Source: a bacterium
GTDB taxonomy: Bacteria > Bdellovibrionota_C > UBA2361 > RFPC01
Assembly (NCBI GenBank): GCA_022763385.1
Contig: JALEGQ010000122.1
Location: forward strand, 1-41,162
Direction: 5' to 3'
Length of the DNA stretch: 41,162 nt
In this document: positions 32,004-40,962 of the stretch, piece after piece
Position numbering within the stretch: the first letter of the stretch is position 1
How the letters are laid out: each line of letters opens with the position of its first letter
Notes under the pieces: generated by a model
What the model saw: the letters and a program-made list of their open reading frames with translations, nothing else
Databases searched by the model: none
Told to the model about the DNA's origin: nothing
Translations under genes and position numbers: made by a program

Positions 32004-32068
32004 AAGAATTTTCGGGAAAGAAGCTTTCGAGAAGAGACATTTTTAAGAGCAGAGGAAGGAAAGAAGTT

Positions 32069-34012
32069 ATGGGAAAGATAATCGGTATCGATCTTGGAAC
32101 GACAAACTCGTGTGTCGCGGTAATGGAAGGGGGGTCTCCTACTGTTATTGCGAACAGTGAAGGGGCTCGGACTACTCCATCAGTAGTGGCGGTGAATGAG
32201 TCAGGAGAGCGACTTGTCGGCCAGGTCGCGAAGCGGCAAGGGGTAACGAACCCGAAGAATACGATCTTTGCAGTAAAGCGTTTGATCGGACGGAAGTTTG
32301 ATGCCAATGAGTCCCAGGATGCGAAGAAGGTTCTTCCGTATGAGATTGTGGGAGCCGACAATGGCGATGCATGGGTAAAGTTAAAGGACGACAAGAAGAG
32401 TCCGCAGGAGATCTCTGCGATGATTCTTGGAAAGATGAAGCAAACCGCGGAGGACTATCTTGGGGAGTCGGTGACGGATGCAGTTATTACCGTTCCCGCC
32501 TATTTTAACGACGCACAGCGTCAGGCGACGAAGGATGCCGGGAAGATAGCTGGCCTGAATGTTCAACGGATCATCAACGAGCCGACGGCGGCGGCGTTGG
32601 CCTACGGACTTGAGAAGCAAGGGGAGCGGAAGATCGCGGTATTCGACCTCGGAGGAGGAACCTTTGACGTATCGATACTCGAGCTTGGAGATGGAGTTTT
32701 TGAGGTAAAATCGACGAACGGGGATACCTACCTCGGTGGTGAAGATTTCGATCTCAAGCTCGTGGACTACTTTGCTGATGAGTTTAAGAAGGATCAGGGG
32801 ATTGATCTGCGGAGTGACACGCTTGCGCTTCAACGACTGAAAGAAGCCGCGGAAAAGGCGAAGCATGAGCTCTCTTCTGCGAGTGAGACGGACGTGAATC
32901 TCCCGTTCATCACGGCGGATAGTTCTGGGCCGAAGCACCTGAATATGAAGATTACCCGGGCGAAGTTTGAGTCGCTCTGTGAGGACCTCTTAAAGCGTCT
33001 TGATGCCCCGTGTAAGACAGCGCTGAAAGATGCAGATCTGAAGGCGGACGAGATCGACGATATTATTCTCGTCGGTGGAATGACCCGGATGCCTGCGGTT
33101 CAGGAGCGGGTCAAGGCGATCTTCGGAAAAGAGGCTTCGAAGAATGTAAACCCAGATGAAGCGGTGGCGATCGGTGCGGCTGTTCAGGCTGGTGTTCTTC
33201 AGGGAGACGTGAAGGATGTTCTCCTCCTCGATGTAACGCCGTTGAGTCTTGGTATTGAGACCTACGGAGATGTCTTTACGAAGCTTATCGAGAAGAACAC
33301 CACGATTCCGACTCGAAAGAGCCAGGTCTTCTCAACAGCAGCGGATAACCAGCCGGCGGTTTCGATTCACGTACTCCAGGGAGAACGGGAGATGGCCGGT
33401 GACAATAAGACGCTCGGTCGGTTTGAGCTCGTTGGTATCCCACCAGCACCCCGAGGAGTGCCGCAGGTAGAGGTGACCTTTGATATCGATGGGAACGGGA
33501 TCGTTCACGTATCGGCGAAGGACCTCGGAACTGGAAAGGAGCAGTCTATTCAGATCACGGCGAGCTCTGGACTGAGTGAGGATGAGATCGAACAGATGGT
33601 GAAGGATGCTGAGGAGCATGCAGATGAGGATAAAAAGCGTCGTGAGCAGGTAGAGGCTCGCAACAACCTTGATTCTCTCGTCTACAGCACTGAAAAGCAG
33701 CTCACTGATATCGGAGAGAAGCTTTCGGCTGAAGACCGAGGTGCGGTAGATACCGCTCTTGAAGAGGCGAAGAAGGCGCTTGAAAGTAACGACGGTGATC
33801 AGATTACCGCTGCGATGGAGAAGTTGACAGAAGCAGCGCACAAGGTGTCTGAGATCGTGTACCGTCAAGCGGCTGAGTCCTCTGCTGAAGGTGCTACCGA
33901 TGGAGGGTCTGGTGATGGAGCCTCTGCAGGGGGAGCGGCTCAGAACGGAGATGGCTCTTCAGATGACGATGATGTGGTTGATGCCGACTTTGAAGAGGTT
34001 CGGGATCGGTAG
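32069..34012 (+). CDS. dnaK: molecular chaperone DnaK (Hsp70)
   Basis: Main cytoplasmic Hsp70, 647 residues. ATPase domain: [19 protein letters not shown] at the N-terminus, [54 protein letters not shown], and [14 protein letters not shown]. The substrate-binding domain begins near [28 protein letters not shown], followed by the helical lid. The tail [15 protein letters not shown] matches the DVVDAEFEEV ending of bacterial DnaK. It works with GrpE upstream and DnaJ downstream. Confidence 0.99.
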   Translation: MGKIIGIDLGTTNSCVAVMEGGSPTVIANSEGARTTPSVVAVNESGERLVGQVAKRQGVTNPKNTIFAVKRLIGRKFDANESQDAKKVLPYEIVGADNGDAWVKLKDDKKSPQEISAMILGKMKQTAEDYLGESVTDAVITVPAYFNDAQRQATKDAGKIAGLNVQRIINEPTAAALAYGLEKQGERKIAVFDLGGGTFDVSILELGDGVFEVKSTNGDTYLGGEDFDLKLVDYFADEFKKDQGIDLRSDTLALQRLKEAAEKAKHELSSASETDVNLPFITADSSGPKHLNMKITRAKFESLCEDLLKRLDAPCKTALKDADLKADEIDDIILVGGMTRMPAVQERVKAIFGKEASKNVNPDEAVAIGAAVQAGVLQGDVKDVLLLDVTPLSLGIETYGDVFTKLIEKNTTIPTRKSQVFSTAADNQPAVSIHVLQGEREMAGDNKTLGRFELVGIPPAPRGVPQVEVTFDIDGNGIVHVSAKDLGTGKEQSIQITASSGLSEDEIEQMVKDAEEHADEDKKRREQVEARNNLDSLVYSTEKQLTDIGEKLSAEDRGAVDTALEEAKKALESNDGDQITAAMEKLTEAAHKVSEIVYRQAAESSAEGATDGGSGDGASAGGAAQNGDGSSDDDDVVDADFEEVRDR

Positions 34013-34194
34013 CCGGGAGGGTGTCTCGATTTTTTGGGGCACTGTTTGATTCACCGAGAACTCTTCCGTAGGGTGGTTTGACACCTTGCGGGAGAGTTTT
34101 TGCGTATCCAGGCTTTGTCGGAAAAGTTGACTGGCTGAGAAGCTGGTCGTGGTGCACCTGGTGTTCAGATTTCTGGTGAGAAGAGGAGATTCGT

Positions 34195-35304
34195 TTGGCA
34201 AAGAGAGACTGTTACGAGCTGCTTGGTATTTCAAAGAGCGCTTCTCAGGACGAGATTAAGAAGGCCTATCGTAAGGCGGCGATAAAGTATCACCCCGATA
34301 AGAACCCGGGTGATAAGGTTGCAGAAGAGAAGTTTAAGGAAGCAACGGACGCCTATAGTATTCTCAGTAATTCAGAAAATAGACGGAAGTATGATCAGTT
34401 TGGTCATGCCGCCTTCGAGCAAGGCGCTGGTGGAGGCTTTTCGGGAGACTTCTCCGGTTTTGAAGACCTCTTCGGAGATATCTTTTCATCTTTTTTTGGC
34501 GGTGATGGGGGCCGAGGTCGGGGACGTGGAACACCGGGTCGGGATCTGAAATACAACCTCGAGGTTGAGTTCGAGGACGCAGTCTTTGGTGTAGAGCAAG
34601 AGATTGAGATCTCTCGTCCTGAGGTGTGTACCACCTGTGAAGGAAATGGCGCTGCTCCGGGAACGGAAAAAGAGCGGTGCCAGCAGTGTCAAGGTCAGGG
34701 CCAGGTGGCTGTTCAGCAGGGATTTTTCACCATCGCAAGAACGTGTCCCGTATGTCAGGGGCAGGGGGAGATCGTAAGAAGCCCGTGTCACGATTGCTCT
34801 GGGCTCGGTCGTAAAAACACGAAGGCCAAGCTTTCGGTGAAGGTGCCAGCGGGAATCGATCACGGTCAGCGGCTGAAGATGCGGGGAGAAGGAGAGCCTG
34901 GAATCGGCGGAGGAGCTGACGGGGATCTCTATGTGCAAGTTGTCGTAAAGGAGCATCCGATATTTGAGCGGGATGAGTTTGAGCTCTTCTGTGAGATTCC
35001 GATCACCTACTCTGCTGCGGTCCTCGGGACAGAGATTGAAATTCCGACTCTTGAGGGAAAGGAGTCTTTGAAGGTTCCAGCAGGCACTCCGAGTGGAAAG
35101 GTATTTACGCTCCGCTCGAAGGGAGTTCCTCTGCTCGGTTCGAGTCAGCGGGGGAATCTTCACGTGCGGCTCGCGGTGCATGTGCCGAAAAAACTCGGAG
35201 ATCGTCAGAGAGAGCTCTTAGAAGAGCTGCGAGAGCTAGAGGGAGACCATCCGCTCCAGGAAGAAAAGGGATTTTTTGAGAAGTTGAAAGAGAAGATTTT
35301 GTAG
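34195..35304 (+). CDS. dnaJ: co-chaperone DnaJ
   Basis: Hsp40 of 369 residues. J-domain residues 3-70 contain the HPD motif (KYHPDKNPGD). The Gly/Phe linker is short (GGGFSGDFSGFEDLFGDIFSSFFGG). The four CxxCxGxG zinc repeats are CTTCEGNG, CQQCQGQG, CPVCQGQG and CHDCSGLG. The C-terminal substrate domains follow (GQRLKMRGEGEPG; VPAGTPSGKVFTLRSKGVP). The start is TTG 34195, with AGAGGAGA upstream. The 182-bp gap after dnaK contains TTGACA at 34078 but no good -10 box. Confidence 0.98.
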   Translation: MAKRDCYELLGISKSASQDEIKKAYRKAAIKYHPDKNPGDKVAEEKFKEATDAYSILSNSENRRKYDQFGHAAFEQGAGGGFSGDFSGFEDLFGDIFSSFFGGDGGRGRGRGTPGRDLKYNLEVEFEDAVFGVEQEIEISRPEVCTTCEGNGAAPGTEKERCQQCQGQGQVAVQQGFFTIARTCPVCQGQGEIVRSPCHDCSGLGRKNTKAKLSVKVPAGIDHGQRLKMRGEGEPGIGGGADGDLYVQVVVKEHPIFERDEFELFCEIPITYSAAVLGTEIEIPTLEGKESLKVPAGTPSGKVFTLRSKGVPLLGSSQRGNLHVRLAVHVPKKLGDRQRELLEELRELEGDHPLQEEKGFFEKLKEKIL

Positions 35305-35332
35305 TAAATTTTATAGTGAATGGCGTCTGAGC

Positions 35333-36199
35333 CTATCGAATCTGTACCTCGGGAACATTCGCGATTATAAATGAAAACACATCAGCACTTGTGGCATTCG
35401 CGAAGAGGGTGCGATCTCCCTCGAGGCAGGTGATGAGCTCTCCAGACGAAACAATTCCCACAATGGTATCCTGCTCTACTCCGTTTTCATCTACAAACGT
35501 ATAGATGGCAGGGCCTCCGGAGTCTCCGAAGCACGGGTTGCTACCGTTGCCGTTGTATCGGGCTGCAATATGGGCCTGAGTGATACTTGAAATGAGCATC
35601 TCTCCACTCTCAAGAACTCCAGAGTCCCCGTTCTCATCAAGTCCGTAGCCAAAAATAGAGATGGTTGATCCATCTGGGACTGGCCGGCTTCCGAGAATTG
35701 GAAGGGTTGGTTGTTCCGAAAGTGGTTGGTTGAGTCGAACGATCGCGGCGTCGTTGATGACGACCTGAGAGTTTGTATCGATAGAGAGGGCGGGGTGGGT
35801 GATGATCTCGGTCGCAAGAGCCCGGTTCCCAGCAACAGTGACCTCAACGGAGGTGGTAAGAGAAAAGAAGCAGTGTGCCGCGGTGAGGACGGTGGTAGGA
35901 GTGAGCAGAGTTCCAGAGCAGAGTCCAACATCTCCTGAGAGGGTTCGGATGTTGAGTCGTACGATCGGAGAGCCAGACTCTGAGCACGCACCTCCGTTAA
36001 TTACTCGCGGGAGGGCGCTCCGTGCGGTGAGGTTCAGCTGAGAGCAGGCACTCGAGAGCAGGTTCGCTGAAGGGTCTCCATCACCTCCTCCATCCGTGCA
36101 CCCCGCAAAGAGGAGAAAGAGCGTTGAGAGCACGAGAATTCCCAACGGCGCAATCCGCAATTTGAAAAATCTCTGCGACGGAAGGGAGAAAATATGCAT
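35333..36199 (-). CDS. secreted trypsin-like serine protease, lipoprotein
   Basis: S1-family protease of 288 residues. The signal ends in a lipobox (LLFAGC, Cys34), so it is probably lipid-anchored. RVINGG (Arg65-Val66) resembles the activation site of trypsin zymogens. The catalytic triad is complete: His109 in LTAAHC, Asp150 in NDAAIVRL, Ser227 in CFGDSGGPAIY. The disulfide pattern and length fit chymotrypsin-like enzymes. Specificity pocket residues cannot be judged safely. It diverges from the LpoA-like gene. Such secreted proteases are common in predatory and marine deltaproteobacterial lineages; its target is unknown. Confidence 0.92.
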   Translation of the reverse strand: MHIFSLPSQRFFKLRIAPLGILVLSTLFLLFAGCTDGGGDGDPSANLLSSACSQLNLTARSALPRVINGGACSESGSPIVRLNIRTLSGDVGLCSGTLLTPTTVLTAAHCFFSLTTSVEVTVAGNRALATEIITHPALSIDTNSQVVINDAAIVRLNQPLSEQPTLPILGSRPVPDGSTISIFGYGLDENGDSGVLESGEMLISSITQAHIAARYNGNGSNPCFGDSGGPAIYTFVDENGVEQDTIVGIVSSGELITCLEGDRTLFANATSADVFSFIIANVPEVQIR

Positions 36200-36242
36200 A
36201 GTACAGGGGCTCCAGAGAGATTAGCGCTTAGCTTAGCGATAG

Positions 36243-36267
36243 AGAGCTCATTCGGCAATGAAGCTCT
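36243..36267. promoter_or_regulatory. hairpin in the protease-LpoA divergent region
   Basis: AGAGCTCATT-CGGC-AATGAAGCTCT forms a stem with one bulged A. It lies in the 185-bp gap between divergent starts. The gap also has TTAGCGCTTAGCTTAGCG (36220-36237), a short internal direct repeat. No clear promoter is seen. Confidence 0.3.
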
Positions 36268-36384
36268 TGAGCTGAAGTGGAGAAAGCGAGACTCTATAGT
36301 GCCCGAGGTGGGAAAACCGAATCCGTTCCAGAAACAGAGAAGGGGTCTTTCTGAGTGAGAAGGCTGAGATACCAAGTGACGTAT

Positions 36385-38367
36385 ATGAATGATCAACAGA
36401 GAAGATTTGTGCGTATAGGATGTACTGCCCTGTTCCTTCTCATATCCTTATGGGGGTGTTCTGGCCGTGACGCTACAGAACCGCGTCGTGATACGGTGAT
36501 TGACGAGAGTCGCCGACTGCCTCTGGGAGGTGAGGGAAGTTCTGGAGCAGCTAATGGGGCGTCGAGTATGCGAGAGAAGCTCCCGTGGCAGATCTGGGTT
36601 CCTTACCACGATCTCACCGGCTCTCCGGTGACGAATCGATTTCTGTTGGAGGGTGATCAGCTCTTTCAGCAAGGAGCTCATCGAGAGGCGTTGAAGCGGT
36701 ATCGCTCTTCGAAGCGACTGGCCAAAACGAAAACCGAACGGGACTCGGTAATCGTACGAGAGGCATCAGCACTTATTGTTCTCGGAAAGGCAGAGGAAGC
36801 ACTCCGTTTGCTGAGTGATTACTTTCGTAATCTCGGGCAGGGAGAAGATACAGTATCTGCCCCTTTTGCCCTTCTGTTTGCCTATGGATACGGAAGTCGG
36901 GGAGATATTGACCAGTCCCTTGCTTGGTTTTCTCGAACCAACAGAATGGAAGCCGGATTGGGAGGGGTGCATGAAGCGGCCGAAAAGGGGGCTCGTTCAT
37001 TGCTACAGCTCCCTTCGTCCGCTGATCTCTTGACACTCAGTGAACGGTGGAAAACAGATAGCTTTGTGCGGTTACTCGTCGGAAGAGAGTTTCGCCGGCG
37101 AAATGCCTCTGACTATACCTACCTTCAGTTCTCTCCCGAGCGGTTTTGGGAAGTTGGTGAGGGCATGCGAGTACGGGTAGGTAAAAGTACGGAGGGACCG
37201 AAAACCGTTGTTGGAGTGCTTCTTCCGTTAAGTGGCCAGCATGCACCACTCGGAGAACGGACGAGGCGTGGGATTGAACTTGCGTTTCTCGGACAGCAAG
37301 CCGAGACAGACTTCGTGCTCGATGTTCGGGATACCGCCGGTGACCCTATGCGAGCAAACACGGAGTATCGTGAAATTTTGAATAGGAAAGAAAAGTCTGC
37401 ACAAGAAGATTCGGAGAGCTACTCTGCGGTGGTGCTTGGTCCGCTTCTTTCGGAAGTAGCGAGTTCCGTCTCTGGGTTAGCATCAAAGACCTCGGTGCCG
37501 ATGCTCACCTTTTCGAAATCGAGCCGTTTGGTTACCGGATTGGGAGTGTTCCGGCTTGGGCCGACACTGGAATCTCAGGTGAGTTCGTTGCTTGAGGCAG
37601 CAGCCCACTTAAAAGGTCTGCGGCGCATTATTGTGGTGAGTCCTACAGGGCCGGCGGCAGAGCTCTATCGCTCGGCCATTGAAGAAAATGTACGGCGACT
37701 CGGGATGCAGGTAGTGAGTGAGATAAACTTCGTGAGAGGAGATGACGAAAGTCTGGTAGCTGCAGCAACTGAGGTAGAGGAGATCGCAGCAGATGCCATC
37801 TTTTTCCCGGGCTCACTCAAAGATGCGAGTCGGCTGGTTGGAAACCTTTCATGGAGAAAGCGAGAGCAGATCCGTATGCTTGGTCTCGGAACGTGGGATG
37901 ATCCGAGAGAGTTGATGAAGTCGCAGTCCATTCTCGACGGTGCACTTTTTGTGAGTCCCTTTTATCTCGACAGTGAGCGAGAGGTAGTCCAAAAGTTTCG
38001 AGAAGCTCATGAAAACAAATACGGCACTCGCCCCGATTTTCTTGCGGCACAGGGGTTTGATGCGGCCACCCTGCTTATAGCAGCAACTCGCCAAGCCCAG
38101 ATGCTTGGACTTACTGCTGAGGAGGGGCTCCAGAACGTCCAGGCGTATGAGGGGCTTACTGGACGGATTTCTGTCGGGCCGTATGGGGAGCTTCACCGAG
38201 TTTTTCAGGTGCTGGAACTTGACGGAGGGGAGGCTCGACCTGCCGAACGAATGAGTTCCTTTCGTTCTTCGGAGGAGTCGGGTTCTGATATTCGTGAGCA
38301 AGAACAGGAGGTTAATCCCTCGTACGTATACCGAGGAGATGAGAGGGTTGAGGGCCAGGTTGAGTGA
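36385..38367 (+). CDS. LpoA/LppC-like lipoprotein with TPR and periplasmic-binding domains
   Basis: Outer-membrane-type lipoprotein of 660 residues. The signal RIGCTALFLLISLWGC ends in a lipobox-like Cys. Residues about 85-235 are TPR-like helices (LFQQGAHREALKRYRSSKRLAKT). Residues about 270-620 form a type 1 periplasmic-binding fold: TVVGVLLPLSGQHAPLGERTRRGIELAFLG, VVLGPLLSEVASSVSGLASKTSVPMLTFSKSS, GLRRIIVVSPTGPAAELYRSAIEENVRRLGMQVV, FLAAQGFDAATLLI. This TPR-plus-binding-domain layout is that of LpoA, the activator of PBP1A. It could also be a substrate-binding protein. ATG 36385 gives the cleanest signal peptide; GTG 36355 is an alternative. Confidence 0.8.
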   Translation: MNDQQRRFVRIGCTALFLLISLWGCSGRDATEPRRDTVIDESRRLPLGGEGSSGAANGASSMREKLPWQIWVPYHDLTGSPVTNRFLLEGDQLFQQGAHREALKRYRSSKRLAKTKTERDSVIVREASALIVLGKAEEALRLLSDYFRNLGQGEDTVSAPFALLFAYGYGSRGDIDQSLAWFSRTNRMEAGLGGVHEAAEKGARSLLQLPSSADLLTLSERWKTDSFVRLLVGREFRRRNASDYTYLQFSPERFWEVGEGMRVRVGKSTEGPKTVVGVLLPLSGQHAPLGERTRRGIELAFLGQQAETDFVLDVRDTAGDPMRANTEYREILNRKEKSAQEDSESYSAVVLGPLLSEVASSVSGLASKTSVPMLTFSKSSRLVTGLGVFRLGPTLESQVSSLLEAAAHLKGLRRIIVVSPTGPAAELYRSAIEENVRRLGMQVVSEINFVRGDDESLVAAATEVEEIAADAIFFPGSLKDASRLVGNLSWRKREQIRMLGLGTWDDPRELMKSQSILDGALFVSPFYLDSEREVVQKFREAHENKYGTRPDFLAAQGFDAATLLIAATRQAQMLGLTAEEGLQNVQAYEGLTGRISVGPYGELHRVFQVLELDGGEARPAERMSSFRSSEESGSDIREQEQEVNPSYVYRGDERVEGQVE

Positions 38368-38414
38368 AGCAGCTTTTCTCTGGCGCTGTGAAAGGAGCAG
38401 AGAAGGAGAAGCTT

Positions 38415-38453
38415 ATGTTCTTCGGAGGACGTGGCGATTTATTTCTGAGGTAG
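38415..38453 (+). CDS. possible 12-residue leader peptide before lon
   Basis: ATG 38415 has a strong Shine-Dalgarno (AGAAGGAG, 6-nt spacing) and encodes MFFGGRGDLFLR, ending TAG at 38453, 6 nt before the lon ATG. The Shine-Dalgarno is better than that of lon itself. It may couple translation to lon. It could equally be chance, since such short frames arise easily. Confidence 0.3.
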   Translation: MFFGGRGDLFLR

Positions 38454-38459
38454 GCAGGC

Positions 38460-40928
38460 ATGACAGCGAGAAAGACCACGAGAAAGAAGAGCTCGAAGAA
38501 GGGGGCTGAAGCGCACTTCACGACACCAACAGGGGAAGAAGTCCCGTATCATCTGCCGCTGTTGGCGACCTCCGAAATTGTTCCTTTTCCTGGTGTCGTC
38601 ATGTCGCTCCTTGTTCGATTGGGCGAAGGAGTTCATGCCCTCACTGAAGCCGGTGACTCAGCGAATGACTTTTTGGTGCTTGGGACCTTCTTCGGTGCTG
38701 AGGAAGTCGAGTCACCCAAGCCAGAAGAGATTAACAGTATTGGAGTCCTCGGGAAGGTTCTGCGGACGGTTGCTCTTCCTGACGGAACCGTAAAAGCCTT
38801 GGTGCAGGGAGTGACACGAGTTCGCCTGACAGAGATACAGCTCGGTGCTGCGCAACTCGAATGTCGTATCGAGCCGCTCTTTGCTTCCAAACATCTGGAG
38901 CTTGATGAAGAGCAGCACGAGCTCCTGAGTGGGATTCTTGAAAACATTCGAGTGCTTGTTGATAGCGAGTATTTTCCGGAAGAGATGCTCGTATTGGCGG
39001 AGAATGCGGAAGGTCCTGATGAGTTAACTGACGTGCTCGTGGCGCATCACCAACTGGACCTTGTGGCTGGGCAACCGTTTCTTGATGAAACCGATCCCAT
39101 TGCTCGACTACAGCTCTTGGAGGAGCTCCTGGCGGAGAGCCTCAGTCGCTACTACCTTACTGAGCGATTACGAGATCAGGCTGAAGAGCGGCTGAATGCA
39201 GAGCAGAGGGAGTACCTCCTTCGTTCTCAACTGAGAATGATTCAACAGGAGTTGGGGGAGACGAATGAGGATGATGTTGAAGGGCTAGAGGAGCTGGAAG
39301 AACTGCTCGCGGAGACAAAACTTCCGCCGAAGGTCCGGAAAGAAGCCGACAAACAGTTTAGTCGTCTCTCCCGTATGCCCTCGGAATCAAGTGAGTACGC
39401 TTTGCTCCGTACTTACCTTGAGTGGATAACAGACCTTCCATGGGGGAAGCGATCTCGGGAGCGTCTGGATCTGAAAAGAGCAAATACTATTCTTACCAGA
39501 GAGCATTATGGCCTTGAGAAAGTTAAGGAACGCATCATTGAGTATCTCAGTGTGCGGAAACTTCGAAGAGATCCAGAGGGACCAATTCTCTGTTTTGTAG
39601 GACCTCCAGGGGTTGGAAAAACATCGCTTGGTCGCTCTATTGCGAACGCAACAAACCGTGAGTTCGTGCGCATCTCAATCGGGGGAGTCCGCGATGAAGC
39701 TGAGATTCGGGGTCACCGTCGTACCTATGTAGGAGCTTTGCCGGGGCGTATTATTCAGGGGTTGAAACAGGCTGGAACGAAGAACCCTGTGATTGTCTTA
39801 GACGAGCTCGACAAGATTGGTGCGGACTTTCGGGGAGATCCCTCCTCGGCGCTTCTTGAGGTGCTGGATCCCCAGCAGAATACTGAATTCACCGATCACT
39901 ATCTGAATGTTCCATTTGATCTTTCGCAGGTCATGTTTATTGCGACGGCGAATACGGTAGATACCATACCAAATGCTCTCCTTGATCGACTCGAAGTGAT
40001 TGACCTCTCGGGGTATACGAGAGAAGAGAAGTTGCATATTGCTGACCGGTACCTTGTCCCGCGGCAACTCGACAAGAATGGGCTTGGAAAGTTCTCCATA
40101 ACTTTTGATAAAACCGCGATTTTGGAGATCATCGACAGCTATACAAGGGAAGCGGGAGTTCGGAACCTTGAGCGTGAAATTGGAAGACTGTGCCGAAAGA
40201 TCGCCCGAGGATATGCAGAAGGGAAGCAGCGAAAGCGGAAAGTCACCGTAGAGTACGTCAAAGCGTCGCTTGGGCCGACGAAGTACGATCCGGAAGCCAC
40301 GGAAGAAGATAGCGCCATCGGACTCGTAAAGGGCTTAGCGTGGACGACTGTTGGAGGAGAGCTCCTCCCGATAGAAGCTTCAGTTGCTTCAGGAAAAGGG
40401 GTTCTTCACCTCACCGGTCGGCTTGGGGAAGTGATGCAAGAATCCGGAAGAGCAGCGCTGTTTTATACCAGAGCGAATGCGAAAGCGCTTGGTTTAGACG
40501 AGAACTTTCACGAGCAAGTTGACATCCACGTGCATCTGCCGGACGGAGCGACACCCAAAGACGGACCATCTGCTGGAATAGCACTTGTGACCGCACTGGT
40601 GAGTGTGCTTTCAAAAAGGAGAGTCGTAAAAGACATCGCCATGACCGGAGAGATTACCCTCCGAGGCAACGTTCGTCGAATTGGAGGCCTTAAAGAAAAA
40701 GCCCTAGCAGCGCTCCGTTACGGAATCTCGAAAGTGATCATTCCATACGAAAACATCAAAGACCTCGAAGAGATCCCAAAACAACAACGGAAAAAGATAA
40801 AGTTCCTCCCGGTAAAACACGTCAGCGAAGTCCTCGAGCTCGCCCTTCTGGACTCCCCAAGAACAAAGAAAAAAGCCCCCCAAAAGCGCCGCACCAAAGC
40901 CCCCCTCACCAAACGCCGCTCCCCCTAG
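38460..40928 (+). CDS. lon: ATP-dependent protease Lon
   Basis: Lon degrades misfolded and regulatory proteins in the cytoplasm; 822 residues. The N-terminal LAN domain spans about 25-235 (YHLPLLATSEIVPFPGVVMSLLV). The AAA+ module has Walker A GPPGVGKT (381-388), Walker B VIVLDELDKIG (about 444), and IRGHRRTYVGALPGRIIQGLKQAG. The protease domain has the Ser-Lys dyad, Ser704 in PKDGPSAGIAL and Lys747 in GGLKEKALAALRYG. A basic Lys/Arg/Pro tail of 23 residues follows. The gene is on the same strand as, and 92 bp after, the LpoA-like gene. Its stop codon begins a 35-bp palindrome. Confidence 0.98.
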   Translation: MTARKTTRKKSSKKGAEAHFTTPTGEEVPYHLPLLATSEIVPFPGVVMSLLVRLGEGVHALTEAGDSANDFLVLGTFFGAEEVESPKPEEINSIGVLGKVLRTVALPDGTVKALVQGVTRVRLTEIQLGAAQLECRIEPLFASKHLELDEEQHELLSGILENIRVLVDSEYFPEEMLVLAENAEGPDELTDVLVAHHQLDLVAGQPFLDETDPIARLQLLEELLAESLSRYYLTERLRDQAEERLNAEQREYLLRSQLRMIQQELGETNEDDVEGLEELEELLAETKLPPKVRKEADKQFSRLSRMPSESSEYALLRTYLEWITDLPWGKRSRERLDLKRANTILTREHYGLEKVKERIIEYLSVRKLRRDPEGPILCFVGPPGVGKTSLGRSIANATNREFVRISIGGVRDEAEIRGHRRTYVGALPGRIIQGLKQAGTKNPVIVLDELDKIGADFRGDPSSALLEVLDPQQNTEFTDHYLNVPFDLSQVMFIATANTVDTIPNALLDRLEVIDLSGYTREEKLHIADRYLVPRQLDKNGLGKFSITFDKTAILEIIDSYTREAGVRNLEREIGRLCRKIARGYAEGKQRKRKVTVEYVKASLGPTKYDPEATEEDSAIGLVKGLAWTTVGGELLPIEASVASGKGVLHLTGRLGEVMQESGRAALFYTRANAKALGLDENFHEQVDIHVHLPDGATPKDGPSAGIALVTALVSVLSKRRVVKDIAMTGEITLRGNVRRIGGLKEKALAALRYGISKVIIPYENIKDLEEIPKQQRKKIKFLPVKHVSEVLELALLDSPRTKKKAPQKRRTKAPLTKRRSP

Positions 40929-40962
40929 GTGCGTGGCACCCCTCCGGTAGGTGCCACGCACC
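40928..40962. repeat. palindromic repeat family B at the lon stop codon
   Basis: GGTGCGTGGCACC (40928-40940) and GGTGCCACGCACC (40950-40962) form a perfect 13-bp inverted repeat with a 9-nt loop (CCTCCGGTA). The left arm starts with the last base of the lon TAG. There is no U-tract, so it is not a standard rho-independent terminator. The sequence type resembles REP elements mobilised by REP-associated transposases, but none is in the window. Confidence 0.75.
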
